Shown here: positions 41,106 to 51,866 of the stretch, in pieces
Numbering within the stretch: the stretch's first letter is position 1
Layout: every line of letters begins with the position of its first letter
DNA from: Streptomyces pactum
Lineage (GTDB): Bacteria; Actinomycetota; Actinomycetes; Streptomycetales; Streptomycetaceae
Direction: 5' to 3'
Length of the DNA stretch: 64,000 nt
Assembly (NCBI RefSeq): GCF_002005225.1
Contig: NZ_CP019724.1
Coordinates: forward strand, 4,729,501 to 4,793,500
The notes under the pieces: model-generated
Database searches by the model: none
What the model was told of the DNA's origin: nothing
What the model saw: only the letters and a program-made list of their open reading frames with translations
Translations under genes and position numbers: made by a program

Positions 41106-41772
41106 GGCGGCGGCAACTCCTTGGACTCGAGCGAGGTGGCGGCAACGGATAAAGCCGCCCTAAGTGTCTGTCAGCGGCTTCAGGCTACCGAGCCGTTCAC
41201 GGGCCGCCGCACCCGACCCTCCCCAAGACGCCAGGCTTCGCCCGGCAGGCGGCAGGACCGGCGCGCGGACGGGGGGTGCGGGGCGCGCGTTCCCGGCCCG
41301 CTCGCGGGACCGCCCCGGGGCGTCGCATTGTGGCTTGTACTCGTCCGTCATTCCCATAAGAAGCCGGTTGTCATACCGGCCGTCGGCCGGTGCGCGAAAT
41401 GTGGGTGAAGGAATGCGCGGACGGCCAGGAAATGGATCATCGGTGGGTCGGTCGGGGCACCGGGTGATCAATTCCGGAATCGTCCGGAAGCCTGCCCCGG
41501 TCACCGAACGGAGTAGCGGAAGTCGCACTCCTGGAAGCGGACATACAGGGCTATTCGGGCAGGTCGACGGGCTTCCGGATGTGTGCGACGTGCCTGTTTG
41601 GACCTGCCTGGAGAACTGCTCCGACCTGCGAATACTTTCTTCCGCTCGCCCGGCGCAGCACGTTCCTGTTGCTGTTGTCAAGCCCCGAGATATGCCCTGA
41701 CCTGCGAAAACGCCATTCAGAAGACGCCGTATCCGTGTTACCCTGGATAGCCACGGAAGGGGTACCTGTCAC
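41106..41772. other. long carD upstream region
   Basis: About 670 bases between the lipoprotein and carD. The longest plus-strand frame (41164-41700) has no ribosome site and odd composition and is not convincing as a gene. A TACCCT box at 41739-41744 with GGAAGGGG at 41755 fits a carD promoter and ribosome site. I see no RNA gene with clear structure here. Confidence 0.55.
41739..41744 (+). promoter_or_regulatory. carD -10 box (TACCCT)
   Basis: TACCCT lies about 29 bases before the carD start, preceding the ribosome site GGAAGGGG. The transcript would have a short leader. Confidence 0.35.
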
Positions 41773-42255
41773 ATGACGTTCAAGGTTGGCGACACCGTGG
41801 TCTATCCCCATCACGGGGCCGCGCTGATCGAGGCTATCGAAACTCGCCAGATCAAAGGCGTGGACAAGACCTACTTGGTGCTGAAGGTCGCCCAGGGCGA
41901 CCTGACGGTGCGTGTGCCAGCGGACAATGCGGAGTTCGTCGGCGTGCGTGATGTGGTCGGTCAGGACGGACTGGACCGGGTCTTCGAGGTGCTGCGCGCG
42001 CCGTACGCCGAGGAGCCCACGAACTGGTCGCGTCGTTACAAGGCAAACCTGGAGAAGCTCGCCTCCGGCGACGTCATCAAGGTCGCGGAAGTCGTACGCG
42101 ATCTGTGGCGGCGTGAGCGCGAGCGCGGACTCTCCGCCGGTGAGAAGCGCATGCTCGCCAAGGCTCGCCAGATCCTGGTGAGCGAGCTCGCTCTCGCGGA
42201 GAACACCAACGAGGACAAGGCGGAGGCCCTGCTCGACGAGGTGCTCGCCTCCTGA
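41773..42255 (+). CDS. carD: CarD-family RNA polymerase-binding regulator
   Basis: A 160-residue protein. The N-terminal Tudor-like RID (about 1-60: [20 protein letters not shown]) binds RNA polymerase beta; the C-terminal helical part has [20 protein letters not shown] and the Trp region. CarD stabilises open complexes, notably at rRNA promoters, and is essential in mycobacteria. The length and motifs are typical. The ATG at 41773 is the start. ispD follows after 284 bases in the same direction. Confidence 0.93.
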   Translation: MTFKVGDTVVYPHHGAALIEAIETRQIKGVDKTYLVLKVAQGDLTVRVPADNAEFVGVRDVVGQDGLDRVFEVLRAPYAEEPTNWSRRYKANLEKLASGDVIKVAEVVRDLWRRERERGLSAGEKRMLAKARQILVSELALAENTNEDKAEALLDEVLAS

Positions 42256-42539
42256 GGCGAGGCGCAGACCCGCTGCCCGCTCGGTTCAGCGCACTGAAAT
42301 GCCGCGGTGCCCGATGACATCCTTGCTGTCGCCGGGCGCTGCGGCATGTTCGTACCCGGGCCGGGTCGTCACGGACCGGGTCCTCGTACGATCATCCGGG
42401 AGACTCTCCCCCGGTCCTGGCGTGCCGGGCCCGGGCTGCTGGCTCGACCAGGGTCACGGAAGGGTCCGGTCAAGGCGTCGCGCCCGGCACGGTGAGGCCA
42501 TACCCAACTAGGTCGAGCACACAAACCTGACAGGAACCG

Positions 42540-43316
42540 ATGTCTGACGAATCGCGTCCCTCGCCCGCCGAGATGCCCCCCGGCACCCGTGTGAACACCC
42601 GGACCGCCGCCGTGATTCCGGCCGCCGGCCGGGGCGTACGGCTCGGACCGGGCGCCCCGAAGGCCCTCCGTGCGCTGGGCGGCACACCCATGCTCATCCA
42701 CGCGGTCCGGGCGATGGCCGCCTCCCGGGGGGTCTCGCTCGTCGTGGTCGTCGCGCCGCCCGACGGGGCCGCCGAGGTCAAGAGCCTGCTCGACGCGCAC
42801 GCGCTGCCGGAGCGGACGGACTTCCTCGTCGTGCCGGGCGGCGAGTCGCGGCAGGAGTCCGTACGGCTCGGTCTGGAGGCCCTGCCGCCCGAGTACGACA
42901 TCGTCCTCGTGCACGACGCGGCCCGGCCGCTGGTGCCGGTCGACACGGTGGACGCCGTGATCGAGGCCGTACGGGACGGCGCCTCCGCCGTGGTGCCGGC
43001 GCTGCCGCTCGCCGACACGGTCAAGCAGGTCGAGCCCGCCGGCGTGCCGGGTGAGCCGGAGCCGGTGGTGGCCACGCCGGAGCGGGCGCGGCTGCGCGCG
43101 GTGCAGACGCCGCAGGGTTTCGACCGGGGAACGCTGGTGCGCGCCCACGAGACGGTGACCGGCGACGTCACCGACGACGCGAGCATGGTCGAGCAGCTCG
43201 GGCTGACGGTGGTGGCCGTGCCGGGGCACGCGGAGGCGTTCAAGGTGACGCGGCCGCTCGACCTGGTGCTGGCGGAGGCCGTGCTGGCGCGCAGGAGGCT
43301 GAACGATGGCTTCTGA
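42540..43316 (+). CDS. ispD: 2-C-methyl-D-erythritol 4-phosphate cytidylyltransferase
   Basis: A 258-residue cytidylyltransferase of the MEP isoprenoid pathway. The nucleotide-binding loop is [20 protein letters not shown] (about residues 24-43), and [10 protein letters not shown] (about 122) is the metal-binding segment; [15 protein letters not shown] and [10 protein letters not shown] follow. The last eleven bases overlap the ispF start, so the two are coupled. Cytidyl transfer to MEP gives CDP-ME. The N-terminal 22 residues are extra and Ser/Pro-rich. Confidence 0.93.
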   Translation: MSDESRPSPAEMPPGTRVNTRTAAVIPAAGRGVRLGPGAPKALRALGGTPMLIHAVRAMAASRGVSLVVVVAPPDGAAEVKSLLDAHALPERTDFLVVPGGESRQESVRLGLEALPPEYDIVLVHDAARPLVPVDTVDAVIEAVRDGASAVVPALPLADTVKQVEPAGVPGEPEPVVATPERARLRAVQTPQGFDRGTLVRAHETVTGDVTDDASMVEQLGLTVVAVPGHAEAFKVTRPLDLVLAEAVLARRRLNDGF

Positions 43317-43809
43317 GCCGGAGGGGCTGCCGGCGCTGCCGCAGGTCGGGATCGGTACGGACGTCCACGCCTTCGAGGACGGGCGGGAGCTGTGGTGTGC
43401 CGGGCTGAAGTGGGAGGGCGAGGGTGCCGGGCTGGCCGGGCACTCCGACGCGGATGTCGTCGCGCACGCCGCGTGCAACGCGTTGTTCTCCGCGGCGGGG
43501 GTCGGGGACCTCGGGCAGCACTTCGGCACCGGGCGCCCGGAGTGGTCCGGGGCGTCCGGGGTGACGCTGCTGACGGAGGCGGCGCGGATCGTGCGGGCGG
43601 CGGGGTTCCGGATCGGGAACGTCGCGGTGCAGGTGGTCGGGCCGAGGCCGAAGATCGGCAAGCGGCGGGACGAGGCGCAGAAGGTGCTGTCACAGGCGGT
43701 GGGGGCGCCGGTGTCGGTGTCCGGGGCGACGACGGACGGGCTGGGGTTCCCCGGGCGGGGGGAAGGGCTGATGGCGGTGGCCACGGCGTTGGTGGTGCGG
43801 GTGGGGTGA
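43306..43809 (+). CDS. ispF: 2-C-methyl-D-erythritol 2,4-cyclodiphosphate synthase
   Basis: A 167-residue protein. Metal and substrate motifs [12 protein letters not shown] (about 11-22), [13 protein letters not shown] (about 41-53, zinc His) and [14 protein letters not shown] at the end, all typical. It cyclises CDP-ME 2-phosphate in the MEP pathway. The ATG at 43306 overlaps ispD. The trimeric enzyme is usually about 160 residues, as here. Confidence 0.93.
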   Translation: MASEPEGLPALPQVGIGTDVHAFEDGRELWCAGLKWEGEGAGLAGHSDADVVAHAACNALFSAAGVGDLGQHFGTGRPEWSGASGVTLLTEAARIVRAAGFRIGNVAVQVVGPRPKIGKRRDEAQKVLSQAVGAPVSVSGATTDGLGFPGRGEGLMAVATALVVRVG

Positions 43810-43879
43810 GCGGGGTGCGCTGAGAACGACGGGGCGGGTGTGTCCTGGACCGGGGGTGTGGTGGCGCCGGCGCGACGCC

Positions 43880-44170
43880 GGTCGTGCCGCGCGGGTCTCC
43901 GCCCAGCACCCCCGCCACGGGCTTCGCTCCGTGCCCGCGCTACGGGCTCCGCCAGCACCCCCGCTACGGGCTTCGCTCCGTGCCCGCGCTACGGGCTCCG
44001 CCAGCACCCCCGCTACGGGCTTCGCTCCGTGCCCGCGCTACGGGCTTCGCTCCGTGCCCGCGCTACGGGCTTCGCTCCGTGCCTGCGCTACGGGCTCCGC
44101 CCGCACCCCCGCTACGGGCTTCGCTCCGTGCCCGCGCTGCGGGCTTCGCCCCGCACCCCCGCCACGGCCT
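43880..44170. repeat. tandem GC-rich repeats between ispF and cysS
   Basis: A composite repeat of about 25 and 43 bases recurs at least eight times (CGCTACGGGCTTCGCTCCGTGC as the core, alternating with GGCTCCGCCAGCACCCC). Long spurious open frames occur on both strands but lack a ribosome site. The rest of the gap, 43810-43879 and 44171-44339, shows no gene. Confidence 0.85.
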
Positions 44171-44339
44171 CCGCCTTGGACCCCGGCGTATGCCCACCCA
44201 CCGGCCGGCTCGGTCGGACAAGAGGCCGGCCCCACCCCACAGCCTCGGCCGGGCGACAGGCCGGCCTCGTCTCGTGGTCCGGGCGAGTGGCGGGCGGCGA
44301 CAAGCGGGCCGTGGGCCCGTGGCACTCTCCGTCGCCTAC

Positions 44340-44345
44340 TACCCT
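44340..44345 (+). promoter_or_regulatory. leaderless-type -10 box (TACCCT) before cysS
   Basis: TACCCT lies 7-12 bases before the cysS GTG at 44352 with no ribosome site. Confidence 0.4.
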
Positions 44346-44351
44346 GGAGTC

Positions 44352-45752
44352 GTGACTATTCGCCTGTACGACACCAGCGCCCGGCAGATCCGTGACTTCG
44401 CCCCCCTCACGCCGGGCTGCGTCTCGATCTACCTGTGCGGTGCCACCGTGCAGGCCGCCCCGCACATCGGGCACATCCGGTCGGGGCTGAACTTCGACAT
44501 CATGCGCCGCTGGTTCGCGTACCGCGGCTACGACGTCACGTTCATCCGCAACGTCACCGACATCGACGACAAGATCATCAAAAAGGCGGCGGACCAGAAC
44601 CGCCCCTGGTGGTCCATCGGGTACGAGAACGAGCGGGCGTTCAACGACGCCTACGACGCCCTCGGCTGCCTGCCGCCCACCTACGAGCCCCGCGCCACCG
44701 GCCACATCACCGAGATGGTCGAGATGATGCGCGGCCTCATCGAGCGCGGGCACGCCTACGAGGCGGACGGCAACGTCTACTTCGACGTGCGGTCCCTGCC
44801 CGGGTACCTGTCGCTGTCCAACCAGGACCTCGACGAGCTGCGCCAGCCCGCGGGCGAGGGCGAGAGCGGCAAGCGGGACCCGCGGGACTTCGCCATGTGG
44901 AAGGCGGCCAAGCCCGGCGAGCCGAGCTGGGAGACGCCGTGGGGACGGGGGCGGCCCGGCTGGCACCTGGAGTGCTCGGCCATGGCGCACAAGTACCTGG
45001 GCGAGGAGTTCGACGTCCACGGGGGCGGGATCGACCTGATCTTCCCCCACCACGAGAACGAGATCGCCCAGGCCAAGGGGTTCGGCGACGCCTTCGCGCG
45101 GTACTGGGTGCACAACGCCTGGGTCACCATGAGCGGCGAGAAGATGTCGAAGTCGCTCGGCAACAGCGTGCTCGTGAGCGAGATGGTCAAGCAGTGGCGG
45201 CCGGTCGTGCTCCGGTACTACCTGGGCACCCCGCACTACCGCTCGACCATCGAGTACAGCGAGGAGTCCCTGCGCGAGGCCGAGTCGGCCTTCGGGCGGA
45301 TCGAGGGCTTCGTGCAGCGCGTCACCGAGCTGGCCGGGCAGAGCGTCGAGCCCGCCGCCGAGGTGCCGCCCGCCTTCGCCGAGGCGATGGACGACGACCT
45401 GGGCGTGCCGCAGGCGCTGGCCATCGTGCACACCACCGTCCGGCAGGGCAACAGCGCGCTGGCCGCCGGCGACAAGGACGCGGCCGTCGGGCGGCTCGCC
45501 GAGGTGCGGGCCATGCTCGGGGTGCTCGGCCTCGACCCGCTGGCCCCGCACTGGGCCGGGGAGCAGGAGCAGGGCGAGGACCTCAGGCACGTCGTCGACA
45601 GCCTCGTACGCCTCGTCCTCGACCAGCGCGAGGCCGCGCGGGCCCGTAAGGACTGGTCCACCGCGGACGCCATCCGCGACCAGCTCGGACAGTCCGGTCT
45701 GGTCATCGAGGACGGCCCGCAGGGGCCCCGCTGGAGCCTCGGCTCCCGCTGA
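44352..45752 (+). CDS. cysS: cysteinyl-tRNA synthetase
   Basis: A 466-residue class Ia synthetase. YLCGATVQAAPHIGHIRSGL contains the zinc Cys and the HIGH-like motif (residues 29-48), HVDCSAMAHK-like segment WHLECSAMAHKYLGEEFDVHGGG carries further zinc ligands (as landmarks only), and KMSKSLGN (about residue 269) is the KMSKS loop. The GTG at 44352 is chosen because it sits after a leaderless-type box and matches the family N-terminus; longer in-frame starts run into the repeats. Mycothiol biosynthesis also uses a CysS paralogue (MshC); the HIGH and KMSKS spacing and length here suit true CysRS. Confidence 0.93.
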   Translation: MTIRLYDTSARQIRDFAPLTPGCVSIYLCGATVQAAPHIGHIRSGLNFDIMRRWFAYRGYDVTFIRNVTDIDDKIIKKAADQNRPWWSIGYENERAFNDAYDALGCLPPTYEPRATGHITEMVEMMRGLIERGHAYEADGNVYFDVRSLPGYLSLSNQDLDELRQPAGEGESGKRDPRDFAMWKAAKPGEPSWETPWGRGRPGWHLECSAMAHKYLGEEFDVHGGGIDLIFPHHENEIAQAKGFGDAFARYWVHNAWVTMSGEKMSKSLGNSVLVSEMVKQWRPVVLRYYLGTPHYRSTIEYSEESLREAESAFGRIEGFVQRVTELAGQSVEPAAEVPPAFAEAMDDDLGVPQALAIVHTTVRQGNSALAAGDKDAAVGRLAEVRAMLGVLGLDPLAPHWAGEQEQGEDLRHVVDSLVRLVLDQREAARARKDWSTADAIRDQLGQSGLVIEDGPQGPRWSLGSR

Positions 45753-45872
45753 TCCGCCCGGCAGCGGAGTCCGGTCCCGTAGATCGATTGTGCCGCCCGG
45801 CCCTCCGGGCGGCACACTGCATGAGACGCAAGCATCACGCACATTCCCGTAGAGAGCGGAGACAGGTAACTC

Positions 45873-46814
45873 ATGGCCGCGAACAACCGCCGCATGTCCG
45901 GCAAGAAGGGCGCGCAGGTCGGCAGCGGCGGCAAGCGACGCCGGGGCCTGGAAGGCAAGGGGCCGACGCCTCCCGCCGAGATGCGCAAGGGGCACGCCAA
46001 GCAGCGTGTCGCCAACGCGAAGGCACGCCGATCCACGGGACGCACCCAGCAGCGGCGCGGCGGCGGACGGTCGACGTCCGAGCTCGTCGTGGGCCGCAAC
46101 CCCGTCTACGAGGCGCTGCGCGAGGGCGTGCCCGCCTCGACGCTCTACGTCCAGCAGTTCATCGACAACGACGAGCGGGTGCGCGAGGCGCTCCAGCTCG
46201 CGGCCGAGCGCGGCGGCATCAACCTGATGGAGGCGCCGCGTCCCGAGCTGGACCGGATGACCAACGGGCTGAACCACCAGGGGCTCGTCCTCCAGGTGCC
46301 GCCCTACGAGTACGCGCACCCCGAGGACCTGGTCGCCGCCGCCCACGACGAGGGCGCGGACCCGCTGATCGTCGCCCTCGACGGCGTGACCGACCCGCGC
46401 AACCTCGGTGCCGTCGTGCGCTCCGTCTCCGCGTTCGGCGGCCACGGCGTCGTCGTGCCCGAGCGGCGCGCGGCCGGCATGACGGCGGGCGCGTGGAAGA
46501 CGTCCGCCGGTACGGCCGCCCGCACGCCGGTGGCCCGCGCCACCAACCTCACGCGGGCGCTGGAGTCGTACCAGAAGGCCGGGATCGCGGTCGTGGGCCT
46601 CGCCGCCGACGGCGAGGTCGAACTCGGCGACCTGGAGGCCCTCGACGGCCCGGTGGTCGTCGTGGTCGGCAGCGAGGGCAAGGGCCTGTCGCGGCTGGTC
46701 GGCGAGACGTGCGACTTCCGGGTACGGATTCCGATGCCCGGCGGTGCGGAGTCCCTGAACGCCGGCGTGGCCGCGGGAATCGTGCTGTACGAGGCGGCGC
46801 GCCGGAGGAGCTGA
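45873..46814 (+). CDS. rlmB: 23S rRNA (guanosine-2'-O-)-methyltransferase RlmB-type (SpoU)
   Basis: A 313-residue protein of the SpoU / TrmH family. The N-terminal 60 residues are basic and rich in Gly and Lys. A substrate-binding domain is followed by the knotted methyltransferase domain: [16 protein letters not shown] (about 170-186), [14 protein letters not shown] (about 265) and [22 protein letters not shown] (about 288). It should methylate G2251 of 23S rRNA (E. coli numbering). In many actinobacteria the gene follows cysS, as here. The basic N-terminal extension is typical of Streptomyces members. Confidence 0.9.
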   Translation: MAANNRRMSGKKGAQVGSGGKRRRGLEGKGPTPPAEMRKGHAKQRVANAKARRSTGRTQQRRGGGRSTSELVVGRNPVYEALREGVPASTLYVQQFIDNDERVREALQLAAERGGINLMEAPRPELDRMTNGLNHQGLVLQVPPYEYAHPEDLVAAAHDEGADPLIVALDGVTDPRNLGAVVRSVSAFGGHGVVVPERRAAGMTAGAWKTSAGTAARTPVARATNLTRALESYQKAGIAVVGLAADGEVELGDLEALDGPVVVVVGSEGKGLSRLVGETCDFRVRIPMPGGAESLNAGVAAGIVLYEAARRRS

Positions 46815-47088
46815 CGCGGGCGCGGGGCGCGGTTCCCGCCGGCCGGAGGCCGGCGCGGCCGCGCGAAGCCGCGCGGCGTGCGAGTGCGGCAGAGAGACGG
46901 GGCCGCCGGTGCGGCGGCGGGGGTCGTGCTGTACGAGGTGGCGCGTCGGCGGGTGTGAGGGCGAAGGGGAGCGAGTGTTCGGCACGGTCCCCCACACGGG
47001 GTGTTCCGGGCGGTCCGGACAAGCTTGACGCGGTCCGGACAGATCCGGGCGGTCAAGGCAGTGTCCTAACGACACGTCACTCGGTTAG

Positions 47089-48795
47089 ATGAGTGTGGAC
47101 ACCAGAACACCCCGCACACCCACGGAGGACCGCTCGTCGGGCATCGACGACGCTCCCGCGCTGAGCATGGTGAAGGTGCCGAGCGATCCGGCCCAGGTCA
47201 TCGTCAATCACGCGAGCTTCCGCGTGCAGTTCGGTGCCTCCGCGCGGCGGACCCAGTCCCCGCGGATCGCGCGGCACTTGAGCGCCCCCCAGGACACCGC
47301 CCGCATGCCCGTCGCAGGCGCCCAGGGCCCCGCCGTCCCGGCCGCCGCCCGCCGCCGCGCCCTCGTGTGGAGCGGGCGGTCCGACCCGGACGACACCGGC
47401 GCGCACCGGCTGCTCCAGGCGGTGCGGGCCGGAGCCGGCCGCCACGCCGAGGACCCGGCCGCGGACGCCCTCGCCGACGCCGGAGCCACCCAGGTCATCC
47501 CCCGCGTCGGCTTCGACGGGGGTGCCCCGGGCTACGACGGCTACGACGACGGGCCCGCCACCCAGACCCTCGAGACCCCGCTCGTCGGCGCGCAGCGCGG
47601 CCCCGTCCCCGACGGCGCCCGGCTGCTGCCCGCCATGCGCACCGTCGGCAGCGCCTACGACGAACCGGCCCACGCCGGTGAGGACTTCGGCGCCGGCCCC
47701 TACGGCTACGACGACGACACGGAGCCGGCCGAGCCGCGCACCAGGCGCCACGCCGACGACCCGGCGCGGCACGCCTACTTCCCCGGCCGCCGCATGAACC
47801 TCGGCGTCGTGCTGCTCCCGCTGCGCGTCTTCCTCGGTTCCATCTCCGTCTACGCCGGCATGGGCAAGCTCTGCGACCCCGTCTACTTCGACGGCGGCGA
47901 ACGCGGTTCCATGGTCAAGTGGCTCAACACCCTGCACCCGTGGGACATCGCCGAGCCGCTGCGTCAGTTCGCCCTCGCCCACCCCGTCGGCTCCGGGCTC
48001 GTCATCGCCTTCCTCCAGGTGATCGTGGGCGTGCTGACCGTCCTGGGCTGCTGGCAGCGGGTCGGTGCCGTCATCGGGGCGGGTCTGTCCGCCGCGCTCC
48101 TCGTCACCGTGAGCTGGAAGAGCGTCCCCGTCTACGACGCGCCCGACATCATCTACCTCGCCGCCTGGTCCCCGCTGATCATCGCCGGCGCCCCCGTCTA
48201 CTCCGTGGACGGCAGGCTCGCCGGCAGTGCCTGGCGGCGGCTCGGCCCCCGCGCCGACATCTGGGACCTGCGCCGCTACGTCCTGCGCCGCGGCGCCCTC
48301 GTCACCTTCCTCGTCGCCGGCATCACCCTGCTCGTCGGCTCGCTGCTCGGCGGCGCCGTCCGGGACGCCGACCGCGTGGTCGTCCCCGGGCCCGGCGAGG
48401 CTCCGCGCAACGAACTGCCCGGCTCCCCGCTCCCGCAGGAGCCCGGCAGCTCGAAGCCGAACACCCCCTCGGCCTCCCCGTCGCCCACCCAGGGCGCCAC
48501 CAGCGGCGCGGCCAGCCCCTCCGAGGACGCCGCGACCACCCCGGGCGCGACCCGCGACAGCGGCACCGCCACCGGCGGCGCCCCCAGCCAGACCCAGGGC
48601 ACCACGGGCCAGGCCCCGCCGCAGCGGTCCTCCCCGGCCGGCCAGGCACCGAGCACCACGGCGGGACCCACCTCCGGCGGCACCGCGACCGGCGGCAACG
48701 GCTCGACCGGCGGCACCGGGAGCGGCGACGACGGCGGCGGCTCCTCCTCGACCGGAGAGCCGGGCGGCCGCCTCGTGGGCGGGCTGCTCGGCTAG
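47089..48795 (+). CDS. DoxX-family membrane protein with long termini
   Basis: A 568-residue protein. The first 235 residues are cytoplasmic and rich in Asp, Gly and Ala. Four DoxX-type helices follow: VVLLPLRVFLGSISVYAGMGK (about 240-260), GLVIAFLQVIVGVLTVLG, VIGAGLSAALLVTVSW, and DIIYLAAWSPLIIAG. A further helix is LVTFLVAGITLLVGSLLGG. The C-terminal 140 residues are Thr/Ser/Gly/Pro-rich and outside. DoxX proteins take part in redox balance, in mycobacteria together with SodA and SseA. The flanking low-complexity parts are unusual for DoxX and their role is not known. Confidence 0.72.
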   Translation: MSVDTRTPRTPTEDRSSGIDDAPALSMVKVPSDPAQVIVNHASFRVQFGASARRTQSPRIARHLSAPQDTARMPVAGAQGPAVPAAARRRALVWSGRSDPDDTGAHRLLQAVRAGAGRHAEDPAADALADAGATQVIPRVGFDGGAPGYDGYDDGPATQTLETPLVGAQRGPVPDGARLLPAMRTVGSAYDEPAHAGEDFGAGPYGYDDDTEPAEPRTRRHADDPARHAYFPGRRMNLGVVLLPLRVFLGSISVYAGMGKLCDPVYFDGGERGSMVKWLNTLHPWDIAEPLRQFALAHPVGSGLVIAFLQVIVGVLTVLGCWQRVGAVIGAGLSAALLVTVSWKSVPVYDAPDIIYLAAWSPLIIAGAPVYSVDGRLAGSAWRRLGPRADIWDLRRYVLRRGALVTFLVAGITLLVGSLLGGAVRDADRVVVPGPGEAPRNELPGSPLPQEPGSSKPNTPSASPSPTQGATSGAASPSEDAATTPGATRDSGTATGGAPSQTQGTTGQAPPQRSSPAGQAPSTTAGPTSGGTATGGNGSTGGTGSGDDGGGSSSTGEPGGRLVGGLLG

Positions 48796-48828
48796 CCGCC
48801 ACCCGGCGGCCACGCGGCCGTAGGTACG

Positions 48829-48862
48829 CCGAAGGGGCCCCGCATGGGTGGGGCCCCTTCGG
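48829..48862. terminator. bidirectional terminator hairpin
   Basis: CCGAAGGGGCCCC (48829-48841) pairs perfectly with GGGGCCCCTTCGG (48850-48862), 13 bp with an 8-base loop, between the convergent DoxX and nucleotidyltransferase genes. Confidence 0.8.
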
Positions 48863-48883
48863 CATATTGGCGTGCCAGGGGGC

Positions 48884-49621
48884 TCAGCGGCCGCCCAGGG
48901 CCGCCAGTTCCCGTGCCGCCTCCGTCAGGTCCTTCGCGGTGTCGATCGCACGCCAGTAGGAGCCCTGCGGGATCGGGAAACCGGCCAGCCGGCGCTCACG
49001 GGCCAGCCTCGGGAACGTCGTCCGCTCGTGGTCGCCGCGCTCCGGGAGCATCGCGGCGAAGGCGGGCGAGAAGACGTACACACCGGCGTTGATCTCGAAG
49101 GTCGACGGCGGTGCCTCGATGAAGTCGGTGATGTGGCCGAAGCCGTCCGTCTGCACGGCGCCCCACGGCAGCCGCGGGCGGGCCAGGGCGAGGGTCGCGA
49201 CGGCGTCCCGCTCGGCGTGGAAGTCGGCCATGTCGCGCAGCGAGAAGCGGGTCCAGATGTCGCCGTTGGTGGCGTACCAGGGCCGGTCCGGGTGCGGGAG
49301 GTGGGCGGCGGCGTACTTGAGGCCGCCGCCGCGGCCGAGGGGCTCCGTCTCGACGACGGTGGTGACGGAGAGCGGCAGGTCGGCGGTCTCCAGCCACTTC
49401 TGCAGCACCTCGGCCAGATGACCGCAGGAGACCACGACGTCCGTCACGCCCTCCTCGGCGAGCCAGGCGAGCTGATGGCCGATGATCGGAGTTCCCGTGC
49501 CCGGGATCTCGACCATCGGCTTGGGCCGGTCGTCGGTGTAGGGACGCAGCCGGGAACCCTGTCCGCCGGCCAGGACGACGGCTTGAACGGGGCGGCGGGA
49601 CGCGGCGTTCGGATCGGTCAT
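48884..49621 (-). CDS. sugar-phosphate nucleotidyltransferase
   Basis: A 245-residue protein of the NTP-transferase class (glucose-1-phosphate thymidylyltransferase / mannose-1-phosphate guanylyltransferase-like). The signature AVVLAGGQGSRLRPYTDDRPKPM (residues 14-36, as landmark) carries the Lys and Arg for phosphate binding. VETEPLGRGGGLKYA and ATNGDIWT (metal Asp) follow. It lacks a lipid-binding or acyltransferase C-terminal part, so it is a single-domain form. The sugar is not defined. The ATG at 49621 is the start. Confidence 0.85.
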   Translation of the reverse strand: MTDPNAASRRPVQAVVLAGGQGSRLRPYTDDRPKPMVEIPGTGTPIIGHQLAWLAEEGVTDVVVSCGHLAEVLQKWLETADLPLSVTTVVETEPLGRGGGLKYAAAHLPHPDRPWYATNGDIWTRFSLRDMADFHAERDAVATLALARPRLPWGAVQTDGFGHITDFIEAPPSTFEINAGVYVFSPAFAAMLPERGDHERTTFPRLARERRLAGFPIPQGSYWRAIDTAKDLTEAARELAALGGR

Positions 49622-49663
49622 GCCCGAACTGTACGCGGCGGCCCACCGGCCTGAGCAGGATCC

Positions 49664-50131
49664 TCAGCCGTGCGCGGCCAGCACGCCCGAGGCGAAGGCG
49701 GTGTCGCAGACGGGGCGCGCGTACGACTGGGCGCGGGTCGGGCCGTACACCTTGACCGCGGCGCGGCCGAGTGCGCGGGCGATGGACGCGCAGTGCCCGG
49801 CCAGCGACGGGCGCTCGTTCACGGCCTGTTGGAGGTGGGTCAGGGCCACCCCCGGGTCCTCCTCCTGCAACTCGGTCAGCAGTTGGTCGCGCAGCACCTC
49901 GTGCGGCGCGCGGGCGGCGGCCTTGGAGGATGCCGTGGAGGAGGATGCCTCCGACGCGGCGAGCACCGAGTCCGCCGGATCGCCCGACCAGTTGACCCGG
50001 GTGACGGCGAGTGTCCCGGAGAGCACCAGGACGACGGGCAGGACGAAGGCGAGAGAGCGGCCGATCCGGCGGGCGGGGCCCCGGCCGCGTCGCGTCTGTC
50101 GGGTGGTGGAGTGCTTCACGGAGTGCTTCAC
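49664..50131 (-). CDS. exported or membrane-anchored hypothetical protein
   Basis: A 155-residue protein with a basic start (KHSVKHSTTRQTRRGRG), one hydrophobic segment SLAFVLPVVLVLSGTLAV (about residues 27-44) and a soluble C-terminal part with two cysteines (HCASIARALG, PVCDTAFASG) that could form a disulfide. The segment is uncleavable-looking, so an anchored protein is likely. It is read in the same direction as the nucleotidyltransferase with a 42-base gap, so they may form an operon. The function is unknown. Confidence 0.6.
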   Translation of the reverse strand: MKHSVKHSTTRQTRRGRGPARRIGRSLAFVLPVVLVLSGTLAVTRVNWSGDPADSVLAASEASSSTASSKAAARAPHEVLRDQLLTELQEEDPGVALTHLQQAVNERPSLAGHCASIARALGRAAVKVYGPTRAQSYARPVCDTAFASGVLAAHG

Positions 50132-50270
50132 GCGAGTGAGGGTAGCGCCCGGTAATGATGTGGCGACATTGAGTCACCCGTTCGGGGGATGAAGAAGGGG
50201 TGGGAAATGGGTAGAGCATTGACGCGCACTGCTCGAAACGTCCGTTGTGTCGGGGTATTCGTCGACAACG

Positions 50271-50304
50271 AAAAGAGCCCCGCAGCAGGCCGCGGGGCTC
50301 TTTT
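50271..50304 (-). terminator. msiK terminator
   Basis: AAAAGAGCCCCGC (50271-50283) pairs perfectly with GCGGGGCTCTTTT (50292-50304), an 8-base loop. Both ends are A/T rich, so it can act in both directions. Confidence 0.85.
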
Positions 50305-50371
50305 CGTCAACGCGGGTGAATTCACCCGGGCGCGTGGTTTCCCGGCGCCCGGTTTCCCGGCGCCCGGGTGC

Positions 50372-51508
<1,137 letters not shown>

Positions 51509-51730
51509 GGTGAATGGGCCCCCTTCTACCGGCAGGAACGTGCCGGACGATCCGTTGTAGGAAGGTGGTGTGGTGTAGTCCACACAGGTGAAGCTGGGCA
51601 GGACGGTACCCGGCGTTCACCTGGTCTGTCAGTACCTGGGGGACTGTGAACTTCGCCGAAATTTTCGAATCCCATCGTTCACCGGCTCTGTGTACAGTGG
51701 AGCAGCCTCCGCGCGTGACGCCGCGCGAGT

Positions 51731-51804
51731 GCCTCCTTAGCTCAGTTGGTCAGAGCGCCGCTCTTGTAAAGCGAAGGTCGTCGGTTCGAATCCGACAGGG
51801 GGCT
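51731..51804 (+). tRNA. tRNA-Thr (anticodon TGT)
   Basis: The acceptor stem GCCTCCT pairs with AGGGGGC (51797-51803), with a G-T pair at one place. The anticodon loop CTCTTGTAAAGC gives TGT, which reads threonine codons. The T arm has GGTTCGAATCC, and the D arm follows TTAGCTCAGTTGG. The CCA end is not encoded. It lies between msiK and the peptidase gene. Confidence 0.95.
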
Positions 51805-51816
51805 CGGAAGCGAGAT

Positions 51817-51849
51817 GAAGCCCTGCCGTCCACCGGACGGCAGGGCTTC
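51817..51849. terminator. hairpin terminator for tRNA-Thr and the peptidase gene
   Basis: GAAGCCCTGCCGTCC (51817-51831) pairs perfectly with GGACGGCAGGGCTTC (51835-51849), a 3-base loop. It follows the tRNA and precedes the stop of the gene at 51867. Confidence 0.85.
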
Positions 51850-51866
51850 ACGCGGTTGCGCGGGTG

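Noticed and set aside
41164..41700. Plus-strand open frame of about 178 codons before carD
   Set aside because: No ribosome site and composition unlike Streptomyces proteins; treated as carD upstream region.
43880..44170. Repeat array resembling CRISPR
   Set aside because: Same reason: no spacers, variable units and no cas genes.
46815..47088. Additional gene between rlmB and the DoxX gene
   Set aside because: No frame with a start, ribosome site and typical composition.
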